A stretch of DNA of 63,771 nt from Bacteroidales bacterium (GCA_017412645.1 JAFPWX010000012.1:1-63771); one strand, 5' to 3'. Positions 8,479 through 18,592 are shown, counted from the stretch's first letter. Notes: generated by a model not told the origin, from the sequence alone. A program made the numbers and translations.

Positions 8479-11400
8479 ATGGAAAGTCCAAAAAGAGTAT
8501 TCGTTGAGAAGAAGGAAGGTTTCCGCGTGGAGGCAATGAGCCTGCTGGCGGACTTCAATGAGAACCTGTCGCTTCATCTTCCGTGGCTCAGGCTCGTCAA
8601 GGTCTACGACCTTTTCGGCTTCACCCCGGAACTTCTTGAGAAAAGCCGCTATGCGGTGTTCGGTGAGAAGGTTACCGATTTCGTGAGCGACAGTTGCCCC
8701 GAGGGTTGCAAATCCTTGGCGGTTGAGTACCTACCCGGTCAGTTCGACCAGTGCGCATCGTCCGCAGTGGACTGCGTGCATTTGATCGACCCCACTGCCG
8801 ACATCCGCATCAAGAGCGCGCGTCTGCTGCTCTTCCCGGCCGATACGCCTGAAGAGACGCTGAAACGCATCGCCGCGTACTACATTAATCCCGTGGAATC
8901 GAGGGAGAAAGACCTTTCCGTGATTCAGGAGAGCGAAAAGGCGGCGGTAAAGCCGGTGGAAGACCTCAGCGGATTCAGCACCATGCCGGCGAAGAAGTAC
9001 GCATCCTTCTGCAAGGAAAAGGGCCTGGCGATGAACGCCGACGACCTGGCGAAGGTGGCGGAATATTTCAGGGCTGAAGGCCGCGACCCGTCAGGCACCG
9101 AGCTCCGTATCCTCGATACCTACTGGAGCGACCATTGTCGCCATACCACCTTCACAAGCGAGATTCAGGAGATTACCATTGACGAGTCTTTCCTGAAAAA
9201 CGAACTGCAGGATTCGCTACAGCTGTTTAAAGATATGCGCCGCGAACTTGGCCGCGAGAGCAAGCCCCTGTGCCTTATGGAACTCGCGACTATCGGCGCC
9301 CGCTGGCTTAAATCCAAGGGCCTTCTGGACGACATGGAGCAGAGCGAGGAGAACAACGCCTGCAGCATCTATGTGAATGTAGACGTGGACGGGGAGCCCC
9401 AGAAATGGCTTCTCATGTTCAAGAACGAGACCCACAACCATCCTACTGAAATAGAACCCTTCGGCGGTGCGGCAACCTGCCTTGGCGGCGCCATCCGCGA
9501 CCCGCTTTCCGGCCGTGCTTATGTGTATCAGGCCATGCGCGTCACCGGAGCAGGGGACATAACCGCGAAGGTCTCCGATACCATAGCCGGAAAGCTTCCC
9601 CAGCGCATGATATCCCGCAAGGCTGCCGGTGGCTATTCCAGCTACGGAAACCAGATCGGCCTTGCAACCACTCATGTAAGGGAGATCTATTCCGAAGGCT
9701 ATACCGCCAAACGCATGGAGATTGGTGCCGTGGTAGGCGCCGTAAAGGCTTCGAACGTGCGCAGGGAGACTCCCGCCCCGGGCGATGTGATCCTGCTTTT
9801 GGGCGGACGTACTGGCCGTGACGGTATAGGCGGAGCCACCGGTTCCTCAAAGCAACACACCGAGGCTTCGCTCGAGACCTGCGGCTCCGAAGTGCAGAAG
9901 GGTAACGCTCCCGAGGAGCGTCAACTTCAGCGCCTCTTCCGCCGTGGCGAGGTCACGAGCCTTATAAAGAAATCCAATGATTTTGGCGCCGGCGGCGTTA
10001 GTGTGGCCATAGGCGAACTCGCAGCCGGTCTCGACATCTACCTGGACCGCGTTCCCGTGAAGTATTCCGGTCTTAACGCCACGGAACTTGCCATAAGCGA
10101 GTCCCAGGAGCGTATGGCCGTGGTGATAGAGGCTGCCGACGAGGCGCGTTTTACCAAGCTCTGCGCGGCCGACAACGTTGAGGTTACACACGTGGCGGAT
10201 GTAACGGATTCCGGCCGCATGCGCATGTATTTCCACGGGGAGAAGGTCTGCGACCTCACCCGCGAATTCATCGACAGTGCCGGAGCCCGCCATTATGCCA
10301 AGGCGGCGATTACCGCCGTGGAAGAGCGCGATCCTTTCGCGCGCATGCCTGCGGGCAAATCATTGAAGGAGAAGATGCTGGCCGTGATGGCGTCGCCCAA
10401 CGTGGCCTCGCAGAAGGGCCTTGTGGAGATGTTCGACTCCACGATAGGCCGCTCCACGGTGCTCATGCCTTACGGCGGTGCCCGTCAGACCACGGAGACC
10501 CAGGTATCGGTGCAGAAACTGCCCGTTCCGGGATTCACCAATACCGCCAGCGTGATGGCTTTCGGCTACAACCCCGACCTGGCCCTCTGGAGTCCATATC
10601 ACAGCGCTGCATACGCCGTTGTGGAGGCTTGCACCAAGGTGGCCTGCAGCGGGGCCGACTGGAGCCGTATGCGCTTCTCCTACCAGGAGTACTTCGAGCG
10701 CATGACCTCCGATCCACATACCTGGGGAAAACCGCTGAGCGCCCTCCTGGGAGCACTTAAGATGCAGGCGGCCCTCGGGCTTCCGTCCATAGGCGGAAAG
10801 GATTCCATGAGCGGAACCTTCGAACATATACACGTGCCTCCCACCCTGGTGGCCTTCGGCATCACCACGGTGGACGCCAGGGAGGTCATCTCCACCGAGT
10901 TCAAGAAGGCAGGCAATAAGATATACCTGCTGCGGCATACTCCGCTTGCCTCATACATACCCAATACCGACCAGCTGAAGAAGAACTGGAACTGGCTGCG
11001 CACTCAGATTAAAGCCGGAAAGGTAGTATCGGCGTGGTCCCTGGGTTACGGCGGCGTGGCGGAAGCTCTGGTAAAGATGGCCATGGGCAACGGCTTGGGC
11101 GTGAATGTGAACTTCCCGGAAGACGAGCTCTTCTCGCTGGGCTACGGCTCCGTTCTGCTCGAGGCCGGCTGCGAACTTCCGGAGGCTGAGCTTCTCGGTG
11201 AAGTCACTGCCGCCGGCATCTGCATAAACGGCAGCACCATCGCCCTTGACAAGCTTGAAAAGGCCTACGAGGGGCGCTATTTCGGCATCTATCCGCCAAG
11301 GGTGGAAGACGCAAAGAAGGATGTTGTTCCCAATGTCGGAAAACCGTACGAAAACGCCGCCAACCTGGTTTATCCGGGCGTACCTGTAGAACATCCTATC

Positions 11401-12162
11401 GTCTGCATGCCGGTGTTCCCGGGAACCAACTGCGATTACGATACCGCCAAGGCTTTCCGCACGGCAGGCGCTGAGGTACGTCCTTTCGTCTTCCGTAACC
11501 TCACCGGTCGCGACGTACAGGATTCGATAGAAGAATTGATCCGCAGAATAAACGAATGTCACATCCTTGCCTTCTGCGGCGGCTTCTCTTCGGGAGACGA
11601 GCCCGACGGGAGCGGCAAGTTCATCGCCAGCGTGATTTGCAACGCCGGCGTGAGTGCCGCTATCGAGGCCCTGCAAAAGCGCGGAGGTCTTATCCTGGGC
11701 ATCTGCAATGGCTTCCAGGCCCTTGTGAAGAGCGGTCTGCTGCCATACGGCAAGGCCGGCAGTGTGACGCCGTCGTCTCCCACTCTCTTCCGCAACGACA
11801 TCAACCGTCATATATCGCTTATCGCCCGCACACGCGTGGAATCCACCAACTCTCCGTGGCTGGCCGGAATGCAAGTTGGCGATGTGCACAGCATAGCCTT
11901 CAGCCACGGCGAGGGTAAGTTCGTGGTAGGGGAGAAAGAGGCTACCGAACTCTTCTCCCGCGGCCAGGTGGCCTTCCGTTACCTGGACAATCCCAACGGT
12001 TCGGATTACGACATAGAGGGCATCCTGAGCCCGGATGGCCACATCCTCGGAAAGATGGGCCACTCCGAGCGTTATGAGGAGGGCCTCTTCAAGAATATCA
12101 GCGGGCAGCGCCGCCAACCCATATTTGAAAACGCAGTCCATTATTTCAGAAAAGACCGATGA
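8479..12162 (+). CDS. purL: Phosphoribosylformylglycinamidine synthase, single-chain
   Basis: PurL turns FGAR, glutamine and ATP into FGAM. This 1227-residue protein fuses the N-terminal PurS-like part, two AIR-synthetase-like halves and a C-terminal class I glutaminase domain. Visible marks are YWSDHCRHTTF (near 215), FKNETHNHPTEIEPFGGA (near 315), and the glutaminase nucleophile in LGICNGFQ (near 1077) with HGEGKF downstream. The N-terminus (RVFVEKKEGFRVEA) looks more like the PurL of Clostridia than the usual Bacteroides form, which is a recollection to be tested. It overlaps purC2 by 4 bases (ATGA). The start lies directly behind a terminator-like hairpin. Confidence 0.95.
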   Translation: MESPKRVFVEKKEGFRVEAMSLLADFNENLSLHLPWLRLVKVYDLFGFTPELLEKSRYAVFGEKVTDFVSDSCPEGCKSLAVEYLPGQFDQCASSAVDCVHLIDPTADIRIKSARLLLFPADTPEETLKRIAAYYINPVESREKDLSVIQESEKAAVKPVEDLSGFSTMPAKKYASFCKEKGLAMNADDLAKVAEYFRAEGRDPSGTELRILDTYWSDHCRHTTFTSEIQEITIDESFLKNELQDSLQLFKDMRRELGRESKPLCLMELATIGARWLKSKGLLDDMEQSEENNACSIYVNVDVDGEPQKWLLMFKNETHNHPTEIEPFGGAATCLGGAIRDPLSGRAYVYQAMRVTGAGDITAKVSDTIAGKLPQRMISRKAAGGYSSYGNQIGLATTHVREIYSEGYTAKRMEIGAVVGAVKASNVRRETPAPGDVILLLGGRTGRDGIGGATGSSKQHTEASLETCGSEVQKGNAPEERQLQRLFRRGEVTSLIKKSNDFGAGGVSVAIGELAAGLDIYLDRVPVKYSGLNATELAISESQERMAVVIEAADEARFTKLCAADNVEVTHVADVTDSGRMRMYFHGEKVCDLTREFIDSAGARHYAKAAITAVEERDPFARMPAGKSLKEKMLAVMASPNVASQKGLVEMFDSTIGRSTVLMPYGGARQTTETQVSVQKLPVPGFTNTASVMAFGYNPDLALWSPYHSAAYAVVEACTKVACSGADWSRMRFSYQEYFERMTSDPHTWGKPLSALLGALKMQAALGLPSIGGKDSMSGTFEHIHVPPTLVAFGITTVDAREVISTEFKKAGNKIYLLRHTPLASYIPNTDQLKKNWNWLRTQIKAGKVVSAWSLGYGGVAEALVKMAMGNGLGVNVNFPEDELFSLGYGSVLLEAGCELPEAELLGEVTAAGICINGSTIALDKLEKAYEGRYFGIYPPRVEDAKKDVVPNVGKPYENAANLVYPGVPVEHPIVCMPVFPGTNCDYDTAKAFRTAGAEVRPFVFRNLTGRDVQDSIEELIRRINECHILAFCGGFSSGDEPDGSGKFIASVICNAGVSAAIEALQKRGGLILGICNGFQALVKSGLLPYGKAGSVTPSSPTLFRNDINRHISLIARTRVESTNSPWLAGMQVGDVHSIAFSHGEGKFVVGEKEATELFSRGQVAFRYLDNPNGSDYDIEGILSPDGHILGKMGHSERYEEGLFKNISGQRRQPIFENAVHYFRKDR

Positions 12163-12869
12163 AAAAAGAACTCATTTTTGAAGGAAACGAAAAGCGGGTC
12201 TACGCCACCGAGAATCCCGACCAGGTGATTTTCCATTTCAACGACGTGATCGTAGCCTACAACAACGTGAAGCGTGCCCGCCTCAAAGGCAAAGGCATAC
12301 TTACCAACAGGATATCGGCTCTCCTGCTCGGTTACCTGAACGAATGCGGGATACCCACCCATTTCATCGAAAGGCTCGACGACCGCGAGCAGCTCTGCCG
12401 CAAGATTGAAATCATCCCCCTCGAGGTGGTGGTTCACAACCGTATGGCAGGCACCCTGGCTGCGAAACTTGGAGTGGAAGACGGTTTCAAGCATTCCAAT
12501 ACCATAGTGGATCTCTGCTACAACAACGACGAACTCGGCGACCCGCTCGTGAACAACGACCAGGCGGTGGCGCTCGGACTTGCCACTTACGAAGAGTTGG
12601 ACGTGATGCTTGGGATAGCCAGGCGTGCTGGAAAACTCCTCACCGAGCTTTTCCACAAGATTGGAATAGAACTGGTGGACGCCAAAATCGAGTTCGGCCG
12701 CGCTTCCGATACGGGTGCAATCATCATTTCCGACGAAATCAGCCCCGACACCTGCCGCCTCTGGGACGAGCAGACGGGGGAGCGTCTCGACAAAGACCGT
12801 TTCCGCCTCGACCTCGGGGACGTGATTCCGGCATACAGCAAAGTACTTGAAAGACTAGAATCTAAATAA
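12159..12869 (+). CDS. purC: SAICAR synthase, short bacterial form, divergent
   Basis: This 236-residue protein matches the short bacterial PurC family, with IIPLEVVVHNR, DAKIEFG and DEISPDTCRLWD in the expected order. It differs at usually fixed sites: the N-terminal GK of the nucleotide loop reads G9-N10 (FEGNEKRVY), and the VVRN arginine is H93. It overlaps purL by 4 bases and purF by 1 (TAATG), so it is translated as part of the operon. A complete long-form PurC is encoded 4.3 kb away at 6894-7835. Whether this copy still makes SAICAR, or has changed role, cannot be read from the sequence. Confidence 0.88.
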   Translation: MKKELIFEGNEKRVYATENPDQVIFHFNDVIVAYNNVKRARLKGKGILTNRISALLLGYLNECGIPTHFIERLDDREQLCRKIEIIPLEVVVHNRMAGTLAAKLGVEDGFKHSNTIVDLCYNNDELGDPLVNNDQAVALGLATYEELDVMLGIARRAGKLLTELFHKIGIELVDAKIEFGRASDTGAIIISDEISPDTCRLWDEQTGERLDKDRFRLDLGDVIPAYSKVLERLESK

Positions 12870-14227
12870 TGGGAGTATTGGCAGTTTATGGCGTCAAGAA
12901 CGCCTCGAAGCGGATCTATTACGGTCTGCACAACCTTCAGCATCGCGGACAGGAAGGCGGCGGAATAGCAACCTTCGACGCCACCGGCAAGTATTATCAC
13001 TATCGCGGACTCGGCCTTCTGAGCGAAATCTTCACCAACGGTGAACTGGACCATCTCCCGGGCGAGATGGGCATGGGAAGCGTAAAGTATGCGAACGACG
13101 CCCAGGGCGGCATCGAGAACGTAGAACCGCTTTTCTTCCATCACCGCGGAGGTGACTTCGCCGTGGCGGCCGATGGCAACGTGGTGAATGCCAGGCAGAT
13201 ACAGGACTATCTTGAGAAACGCGGAACCATCTTCCAGACCGGCGTGCACAGCGAGATCCTGGCGCATCTCATCAAGAAGAGCGCGGGGGAGGACCGTATC
13301 GTGAACATTACCAAGGCGCTCAACATGATGGAGGGCGGATTCGCCTTCATTATCATGACTCCCAGCCGTATCTATGCTTGCCGCGACAAGCACGGCATTA
13401 AACCCCTTTGCGTGGGCGAGCTCGACGGCGGCTATGTGGTGAGCAGCGAGTCCTGCGCCTTCGACATCATGGGGGCGAAGTTCCTCCGTGACGTCGCACC
13501 TGGAGAAATCCTTTCGCTCGACGCCCACGGAATGCGCTCCACCACCTATTCCCATTACAGCAAGCATCGCATGTGCGCGATGGAATACATCTATTTCGCC
13601 CGTCCGGACAGCGATATCGACGGCTGCAACGTGCACGCTTACCGCAAGGAGGCCGGCCGCCGTCTTGCACATGAATGTCCGGTAGATGCCGACCTGGTGG
13701 TCGGCGTGCCGGAGTCGGGTTCCAGTGCGGCCATGGGCTACGCCGAGGGGAGCGGTATCCCGTACGAAATGGGCCTCATCAAGCACAAATACGTGGGCCG
13801 TACCTTCATCGAGCCCACGCAGTCGATGCGCGAACTGGGCGTGAAGCTCAAGCTTTCCCCGGTGCAGAGCATCGTGAAGGGCAAACGCATCGTGATGGTG
13901 GACGACTCCATCGTCCGTGGTACCACCTCGCTCAAGATCATAAAGCTGCTGCGCGAAGCGGGTGCCAAAGAGGTGCACGTGCGCATAGCCAGCCCCATGA
14001 TGCGCTTCCCTTGCCACTACGGTGTGGATACCTCCACCCTGGAGGAATTGCTCTGCTCGCATCGCACTCTTGAAGAAGCCTGCAAGGTGATAGGCGCGGA
14101 TTCGTTGGGCTACCTCAGTCCCGAATCTACCCGCGATTCCTGTTTTGGCTGCGCGGATCCCTGCCAGGCCTGTTTCACAGGTGAATATCCCACCCTTTTG
14201 TATGACGATCAAAACTGCGAAGACTGA
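12869..14227 (+). CDS. purF: Amidophosphoribosyltransferase-like PurF lacking the catalytic N-terminal cysteine
   Basis: PurF normally makes phosphoribosylamine from PRPP and glutamine. The 452-residue protein has the HRGQ motif at 25-28, a normal PRPP-binding loop ([13 protein letters not shown]) and the iron-sulfur cysteines ([14 protein letters not shown] and a group between 425 and 435). The glutaminase site is degraded. The initiator Met stands where the nucleophile Cys1 of the CGVFGI start should be (MGVLAVYG), RYAT reads KYAN at 73-76, and NGN reads DGN at 102-104. An in-frame TAA at 12863-12865 rules out a longer N-terminus with Cys. I infer an ammonia-using or otherwise altered enzyme. 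Confidence 0.9.
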   Translation: MGVLAVYGVKNASKRIYYGLHNLQHRGQEGGGIATFDATGKYYHYRGLGLLSEIFTNGELDHLPGEMGMGSVKYANDAQGGIENVEPLFFHHRGGDFAVAADGNVVNARQIQDYLEKRGTIFQTGVHSEILAHLIKKSAGEDRIVNITKALNMMEGGFAFIIMTPSRIYACRDKHGIKPLCVGELDGGYVVSSESCAFDIMGAKFLRDVAPGEILSLDAHGMRSTTYSHYSKHRMCAMEYIYFARPDSDIDGCNVHAYRKEAGRRLAHECPVDADLVVGVPESGSSAAMGYAEGSGIPYEMGLIKHKYVGRTFIEPTQSMRELGVKLKLSPVQSIVKGKRIVMVDDSIVRGTTSLKIIKLLREAGAKEVHVRIASPMMRFPCHYGVDTSTLEELLCSHRTLEEACKVIGADSLGYLSPESTRDSCFGCADPCQACFTGEYPTLLYDDQNCED

Positions 14228-14228
14228 T

Positions 14229-15260
14229 ATGGCGAAATCTTACGAAGCATCAGGCGTGAATCTTGAGGCCGGCTACGAGGTGGTACGGCGCATTAAGCAG
14301 CACGTGGCATCTACCACCCGCCCCGGTTCCATGGGTAATATAGGTTCCTTCGGCGGAATGTTCGACCTTGCCTCCCTGGGAGTCAAAGAACCAGTTCTGG
14401 TGAGCGGCACCGACGGCGTGGGCACCAAGCTCAAGATAGCATTCGCCATGGACAAACACGACACGATAGGCATCGACGCGGTAGCAATGTGCGTGAACGA
14501 CGTGCTTGCGCAGGGCGCCGAACCGCTCTTTTTCCTGGATTACGTAGCGCTTGGCCACAATATTCCGGCGAAGGTGGAGGCGATAGTGGCGGGTGTGGCG
14601 GAAGGCTGCCGTCAGGCCGGTTGCGCCCTTGTGGGCGGAGAGACGGCCGAAATGCCGGGAATGTATGCCGACGGCGAGTACGATATCGCCGGTTTCACCA
14701 CCGGCGTGGTGGAGAAATCCAGGCTCATCGACGGCAGCAAGGTGAAGGTGGGAGACGTGCTTGTGGGTGTCGCGTCCAGCGGCGTGCATTCCAACGGCTT
14801 CAGCCTGGTTAGAAAGATAGTGGCAGACGCCGGCCTGCAATACACCGATACGATTCCTGAATTCGGCGGAAAGAAGCTCGGCGAGGTACTCCTCACTCCT
14901 ACGAAGATATATGTGAAGCAGATGCTCGGAGTCATCCGTGAATGCGACGTGCACGGCATCTGCCATATTACCGGAGGCGGTTTCGACGAGAATATCCCTC
15001 GCGTGCTCCAGCCCGGCCAGGGTCTGGAAATCAACGAAGGGACTTGGGAAATACTGCCGGTGTTCCGCATGCTCGAAAAATGGGGCGGAGTGCCGCACCG
15101 CGAGATGTTCAACATCTTCAATATGGGTATAGGAATGATAGCGGTGCTCGACGCTTCCGACGCTCCGAAGGCGATTTCCATACTTGAAGCCTGCGGAGAG
15201 AAGGCGTCCGTGATTGGCCGTGTGACCGATGTCCCCGGAGTAAACATCGTAATGAAATGA
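14229..15260 (+). CDS. purM: Phosphoribosylformylglycinamidine cyclo-ligase (AIR synthetase)
   Basis: PurM closes FGAM to AIR with ATP. The start at 14229 is chosen over an upstream in-frame Met at 14145 because the latter lies inside purF. The chosen start is one base after the purF stop, and it gives 343 residues, the usual length. Motifs present are [13 protein letters not shown] (near 60), [12 protein letters not shown] (near 138) and [14 protein letters not shown] (near 185). No key residue appears altered. Its end overlaps purN by 4 bases. Confidence 0.96.
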   Translation: MAKSYEASGVNLEAGYEVVRRIKQHVASTTRPGSMGNIGSFGGMFDLASLGVKEPVLVSGTDGVGTKLKIAFAMDKHDTIGIDAVAMCVNDVLAQGAEPLFFLDYVALGHNIPAKVEAIVAGVAEGCRQAGCALVGGETAEMPGMYADGEYDIAGFTTGVVEKSRLIDGSKVKVGDVLVGVASSGVHSNGFSLVRKIVADAGLQYTDTIPEFGGKKLGEVLLTPTKIYVKQMLGVIRECDVHGICHITGGGFDENIPRVLQPGQGLEINEGTWEILPVFRMLEKWGGVPHREMFNIFNMGIGMIAVLDASDAPKAISILEACGEKASVIGRVTDVPGVNIVMK

Positions 15261-15823
15261 AACATTTAGCCGTATTTGCCAGCGGAACAGGCACCAATTT
15301 CGTGGCCATAGCCAAGGCCTGCGCCGAGGGCAGGATCCCTGCCGACGTGGCGATTATGGTATGTGACAAGCCCGGCGCCGCAGTGATAGAGCGAGCCCGC
15401 GAATTGGGCATCGAGACGTTTGTCTTCGACCCGCACGCCTATGCCTCGAAAGCGGATTTCGAAAAGGAAATCGTGGCGCTGCTGGATGCCCGTAAAGTAG
15501 ACCTTGTGTGCCTTGCCGGCTATATGCGCATAGTGGGGGAGACCCTTCTGAAAGCATATGAAGGCAAGATTATCAATATTCACCCATCGCTGCTGCCGGC
15601 ATTCCGCGGCGCGCATGCGGTGGAGCAGGCCGTGGCTTACGGGGTAAAGGTGTACGGCATCTCCATTCACTGGGTGAACGACCAGCTGGACGGCGGCCGT
15701 ATCATCGCCCAGAGGGCCTTCCCGTACGAGGGATCCGATCCCGAGGAAGTGCACCGCATAGGGCAGAAGATTGAACACGAATTATATGTAGAAACCATAA
15801 ACAAACTGTTATGCGAGCGTTAG
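15257..15823 (+). CDS. purN: Phosphoribosylglycinamide formyltransferase
   Basis: PurN transfers a formyl group from 10-formyltetrahydrofolate to GAR. The 188-residue length is normal. The N-terminal FASGTGTNF binds the phosphate of [16 protein letters not shown] supplies the catalytic Asn and His, and LDGGRII supplies the catalytic Asp. The gene starts inside the last codons of purM and overlaps purH by 13 bases, so it sits in the middle of a translationally coupled run. Confidence 0.96.
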   Translation: MKHLAVFASGTGTNFVAIAKACAEGRIPADVAIMVCDKPGAAVIERARELGIETFVFDPHAYASKADFEKEIVALLDARKVDLVCLAGYMRIVGETLLKAYEGKIINIHPSLLPAFRGAHAVEQAVAYGVKVYGISIHWVNDQLDGGRIIAQRAFPYEGSDPEEVHRIGQKIEHELYVETINKLLCER

Positions 15824-17340
15824 TCAGTGTAAGCGACAAAAGCGGCCTGGTGCCGTTTGTGAAGGGCCTGGTAGACCTTGGTTGGGAGATCATCGCCACC
15901 GGCGGCACACAGAAACTGTTGGAGTCGGAAGGCGTTAAGACAATAGGTATAAGCGAAGTGACCGGTTTCCCGGAAATCTGTGACGGACGTGTGAAGACTC
16001 TGCATCCCAAGGTGCACGGCGGCATCCTGGCCCGTCGCGACGTGCCCGAGCACATGGCCACCCTGAAGGAGAACGGCATACAGACGATAGAACTGGTGTG
16101 CGTGAACCTCTACCCCTTCCGTCAGACCATAGCGAAGGAAGGCGTGACCATGGAAGACGCCATCGAGAATATCGATATCGGAGGTCCCTCGATGGTGCGC
16201 AGCGCGGCCAAGAACTGGAAGGACGTCACCATCGTCTGCGACCCCGCAGATTATGATACCGTGCTGGCCGAACTCCGCGCATCCGGAAAAACTTCGGACG
16301 AGACCCGACTCAAACTCTCGGCCAAGGCTTACACTCATACGGCCGAATACGACGCCTGCATCGCCACGTATATGCGCAAGGCCGCGGATCTCAACGAGAA
16401 GCTTTTCCTTGAGTACGACCTCAAGCAGCCTCTTCGTTACGGCGAGAATCCCCACCAGAGCGCAAAGTTCTACGCCGCCCTCGAGCCGGCTCCGTTCTCC
16501 CTCGCATTTGCCAAGCAGATCCAGGGGAAGGAACTGTCCTACAATAATATACAGGACGCGAATGCCGCGCTGAACGTGCTGCGCGATTTCGAGGAGCCCT
16601 TCTGCGTCGCCCTCAAACATATGAATCCCTGCGGCGCGGCTGTGGGCAAAACCATTGAGGAGGCATGGAATGCGGCCTACGAGGCCGATAAGGTGAGCAT
16701 CTACGGCGGAATCGTGGGTGTGAATCGCGAACTCACCGCCGAAGTGGCGCTGGGTATGAAACCCATTTTCCTGGAAATAGTCATCGCCCCGTCTTACACT
16801 CCGGAGGCACTGGAGATACTCTCCTCCAAAAAGAACCTTCGCGTGATGCAGGTGGACATGACCCGCAGCGACGCTCCCGTTGCACAATACATAAGCGTTA
16901 ACGGAGGCCTGCTCTCCCAGCAGCTGGATACCGCAATCGAGCAGGTGACGGCGGAAATGTGCGTCACGAAAGTGAAGCCGAGTGCGGTTCAGCTTGCCGA
17001 TGCGAACTTCGGATGGAAGATAGTCAAGCATGTGAAATCCAATGCGATAGCCGTAGTGCGTGACAATCACACCATAGGAATAGGCGCGGGTCAGACCAAC
17101 CGTGTAGGTTCGGCGCAGATAGCGCTGGAGGAAGCGAAGCGGGCAGGTTTCACCGAGGGCCTGGTACTGGCGTCCGACGGCTTCTTACCCTTTGACGACA
17201 CCGTATCCATGGCTGCAAAATACGGAGTAAGCCTCATCGTCCAGCCCGGCGGAAGCATACGCGACGAAGACGCAATCCGCAAGGCGGACGAACTTGGAAT
17301 CTGCATGCTCTTTACGGGCGTGAGGCATTTTAAGCATTAA
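15811..17340 (+). CDS. purH: Bifunctional AICAR transformylase / IMP cyclohydrolase
   Basis: PurH carries out the last two steps to IMP. The N-terminal IMP cyclohydrolase half (about 1-195) has SVSDKSGL, IATGGTQ and RVKTLHPKVHGG. The C-terminal AICAR transformylase half has LSYNNIQDANAAL and ALKHMNPCGAAVG, which carry the catalytic Lys and His. The length of 509 residues is normal. It starts within the end of purN, and purD follows after 4 bases. Confidence 0.97.
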   Translation: MRALVSVSDKSGLVPFVKGLVDLGWEIIATGGTQKLLESEGVKTIGISEVTGFPEICDGRVKTLHPKVHGGILARRDVPEHMATLKENGIQTIELVCVNLYPFRQTIAKEGVTMEDAIENIDIGGPSMVRSAAKNWKDVTIVCDPADYDTVLAELRASGKTSDETRLKLSAKAYTHTAEYDACIATYMRKAADLNEKLFLEYDLKQPLRYGENPHQSAKFYAALEPAPFSLAFAKQIQGKELSYNNIQDANAALNVLRDFEEPFCVALKHMNPCGAAVGKTIEEAWNAAYEADKVSIYGGIVGVNRELTAEVALGMKPIFLEIVIAPSYTPEALEILSSKKNLRVMQVDMTRSDAPVAQYISVNGGLLSQQLDTAIEQVTAEMCVTKVKPSAVQLADANFGWKIVKHVKSNAIAVVRDNHTIGIGAGQTNRVGSAQIALEEAKRAGFTEGLVLASDGFLPFDDTVSMAAKYGVSLIVQPGGSIRDEDAIRKADELGICMLFTGVRHFKH

Positions 17341-17344
17341 TAAT

Positions 17345-18592
17345 ATGAAAACGGTACTGGTGATAGGCGGAGGCGGCCGTGAGCATGCCATAGTGGATGC
17401 ACTCAGCCGCAGCCCTCAGGTTGGAAAGATCTATTGCTCACCCGGCAATGCCGGTATAGCCGCCCAGGCTGAAAACGTTCCCCTCAAGGATACCGATGTC
17501 GACGGCCTCAAGGCCTTCGCCCTCGGGCATGGAGTGGACCTTACCGTAGTGGGGCCCGAGGCTGCGCTCGCCGCAGGCATAACCGATGCCTTCCGTGCCG
17601 CGGGCCTGAAGGTTTTCGGTCACACGAAGGCGGCCACGGCCATCGAGAGCTCCAAGGAGTTCGCCAAAAGGCTCATGGCCAAATATGGCGTTCCAACTGC
17701 TGCCTACCGCAGTTTCTCGGACTATGACGAGGCTCTGGCCTACGTGTCAGGAAGGCTTTTCCCGGCCGTTCTCAAGTACGACGGACTCGCTGCGGGAAAG
17801 GGAGTGGTGATTGCCTCTGACCTGGAAGAGGCCCGGCAGGCCCTTGCCGATATGCTGCTCGACCACAGTTTCGGCGCGGGCAAGGTGGTGGTGGAAGACT
17901 ACCTAACCGGTCCAGAGTTCTCCTTCCTCTGCTTCGTAGAAGGGGAGAGGGTGTATCCCATGCCGCTTTCTCAGGATCACAAGCGTGCATTCGACGGCGA
18001 TACCGGTCCCAACACCGGAGGAATGGGCGCCTATACGGGCCTTCCCTTCATTTCTCCGGAAGACAGGCAGTTCGCACTTGAGGAGATAATGCAGAAGACG
18101 GCATCCGCAATGTGCTCGGAAGGGCTGCCTCTTTCAGGTGTTCTTTACGGAGGCCTCATGAAGACTCCTCAGGGCATAAAGGTGATAGAATTCAACGCCC
18201 GCTTCGGAGACCCGGAGACTGAAGTGGTGCTTCCGCTCCTGAGGAGCGATATTTACGACATCTTCGAGGGAGTTGCGACCGGCCGTGCGATATCGCAGCC
18301 GCAGTGGTCGGACGAGGTTACCATGGGCGTGGTGCTGGCATCCAAGGGTTATCCCGGCCACTATGAAAAGGGCTTTGCAATAGAAGGCCTGGCCGATGTG
18401 GACGCAAAGCTGTATCACATGGGAACCGCTCTTCGCGATGGGGAATACGTCACTTCAGGAGGACGTGTTCTGATGGTCGTTTCCAGAGGTAAAGACCTTG
18501 CTCATGCGCGTGAAACAGTATACGGTGAAATAGAAAAGATCCGATGCGGGAATCTTTTCTATCGCAGGGATATCGCTCATCAGGCGTTGTGA
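17345..18592 (+). CDS. purD: Phosphoribosylamine-glycine ligase
   Basis: PurD joins phosphoribosylamine and glycine with ATP to give GAR, the step after PurF. The 415-residue protein starts with VIGGGGREHA and has the ATP-grasp core, with KYDGLAAGKGVVIA near 142, TGPEFSFLCF near 195 and FNARFGDPE near 285. All appear intact. It is the last gene of the operon. The next gene, on the opposite strand, ends 7 bases away and no terminator hairpin lies between them. Confidence 0.96.
   Translation: MKTVLVIGGGGREHAIVDALSRSPQVGKIYCSPGNAGIAAQAENVPLKDTDVDGLKAFALGHGVDLTVVGPEAALAAGITDAFRAAGLKVFGHTKAATAIESSKEFAKRLMAKYGVPTAAYRSFSDYDEALAYVSGRLFPAVLKYDGLAAGKGVVIASDLEEARQALADMLLDHSFGAGKVVVEDYLTGPEFSFLCFVEGERVYPMPLSQDHKRAFDGDTGPNTGGMGAYTGLPFISPEDRQFALEEIMQKTASAMCSEGLPLSGVLYGGLMKTPQGIKVIEFNARFGDPETEVVLPLLRSDIYDIFEGVATGRAISQPQWSDEVTMGVVLASKGYPGHYEKGFAIEGLADVDAKLYHMGTALRDGEYVTSGGRVLMVVSRGKDLAHARETVYGEIEKIRCGNLFYRRDIAHQAL

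Noticed and set aside
12587-14212. 541-residue minus-strand frame across purC2 and purF
   Set aside because: Antisense to two well-identified enzymes, with no known motif.
14145-14228. Longer N-terminus for PurM
   Set aside because: It lies within purF; the start at 14229 matches the usual length.
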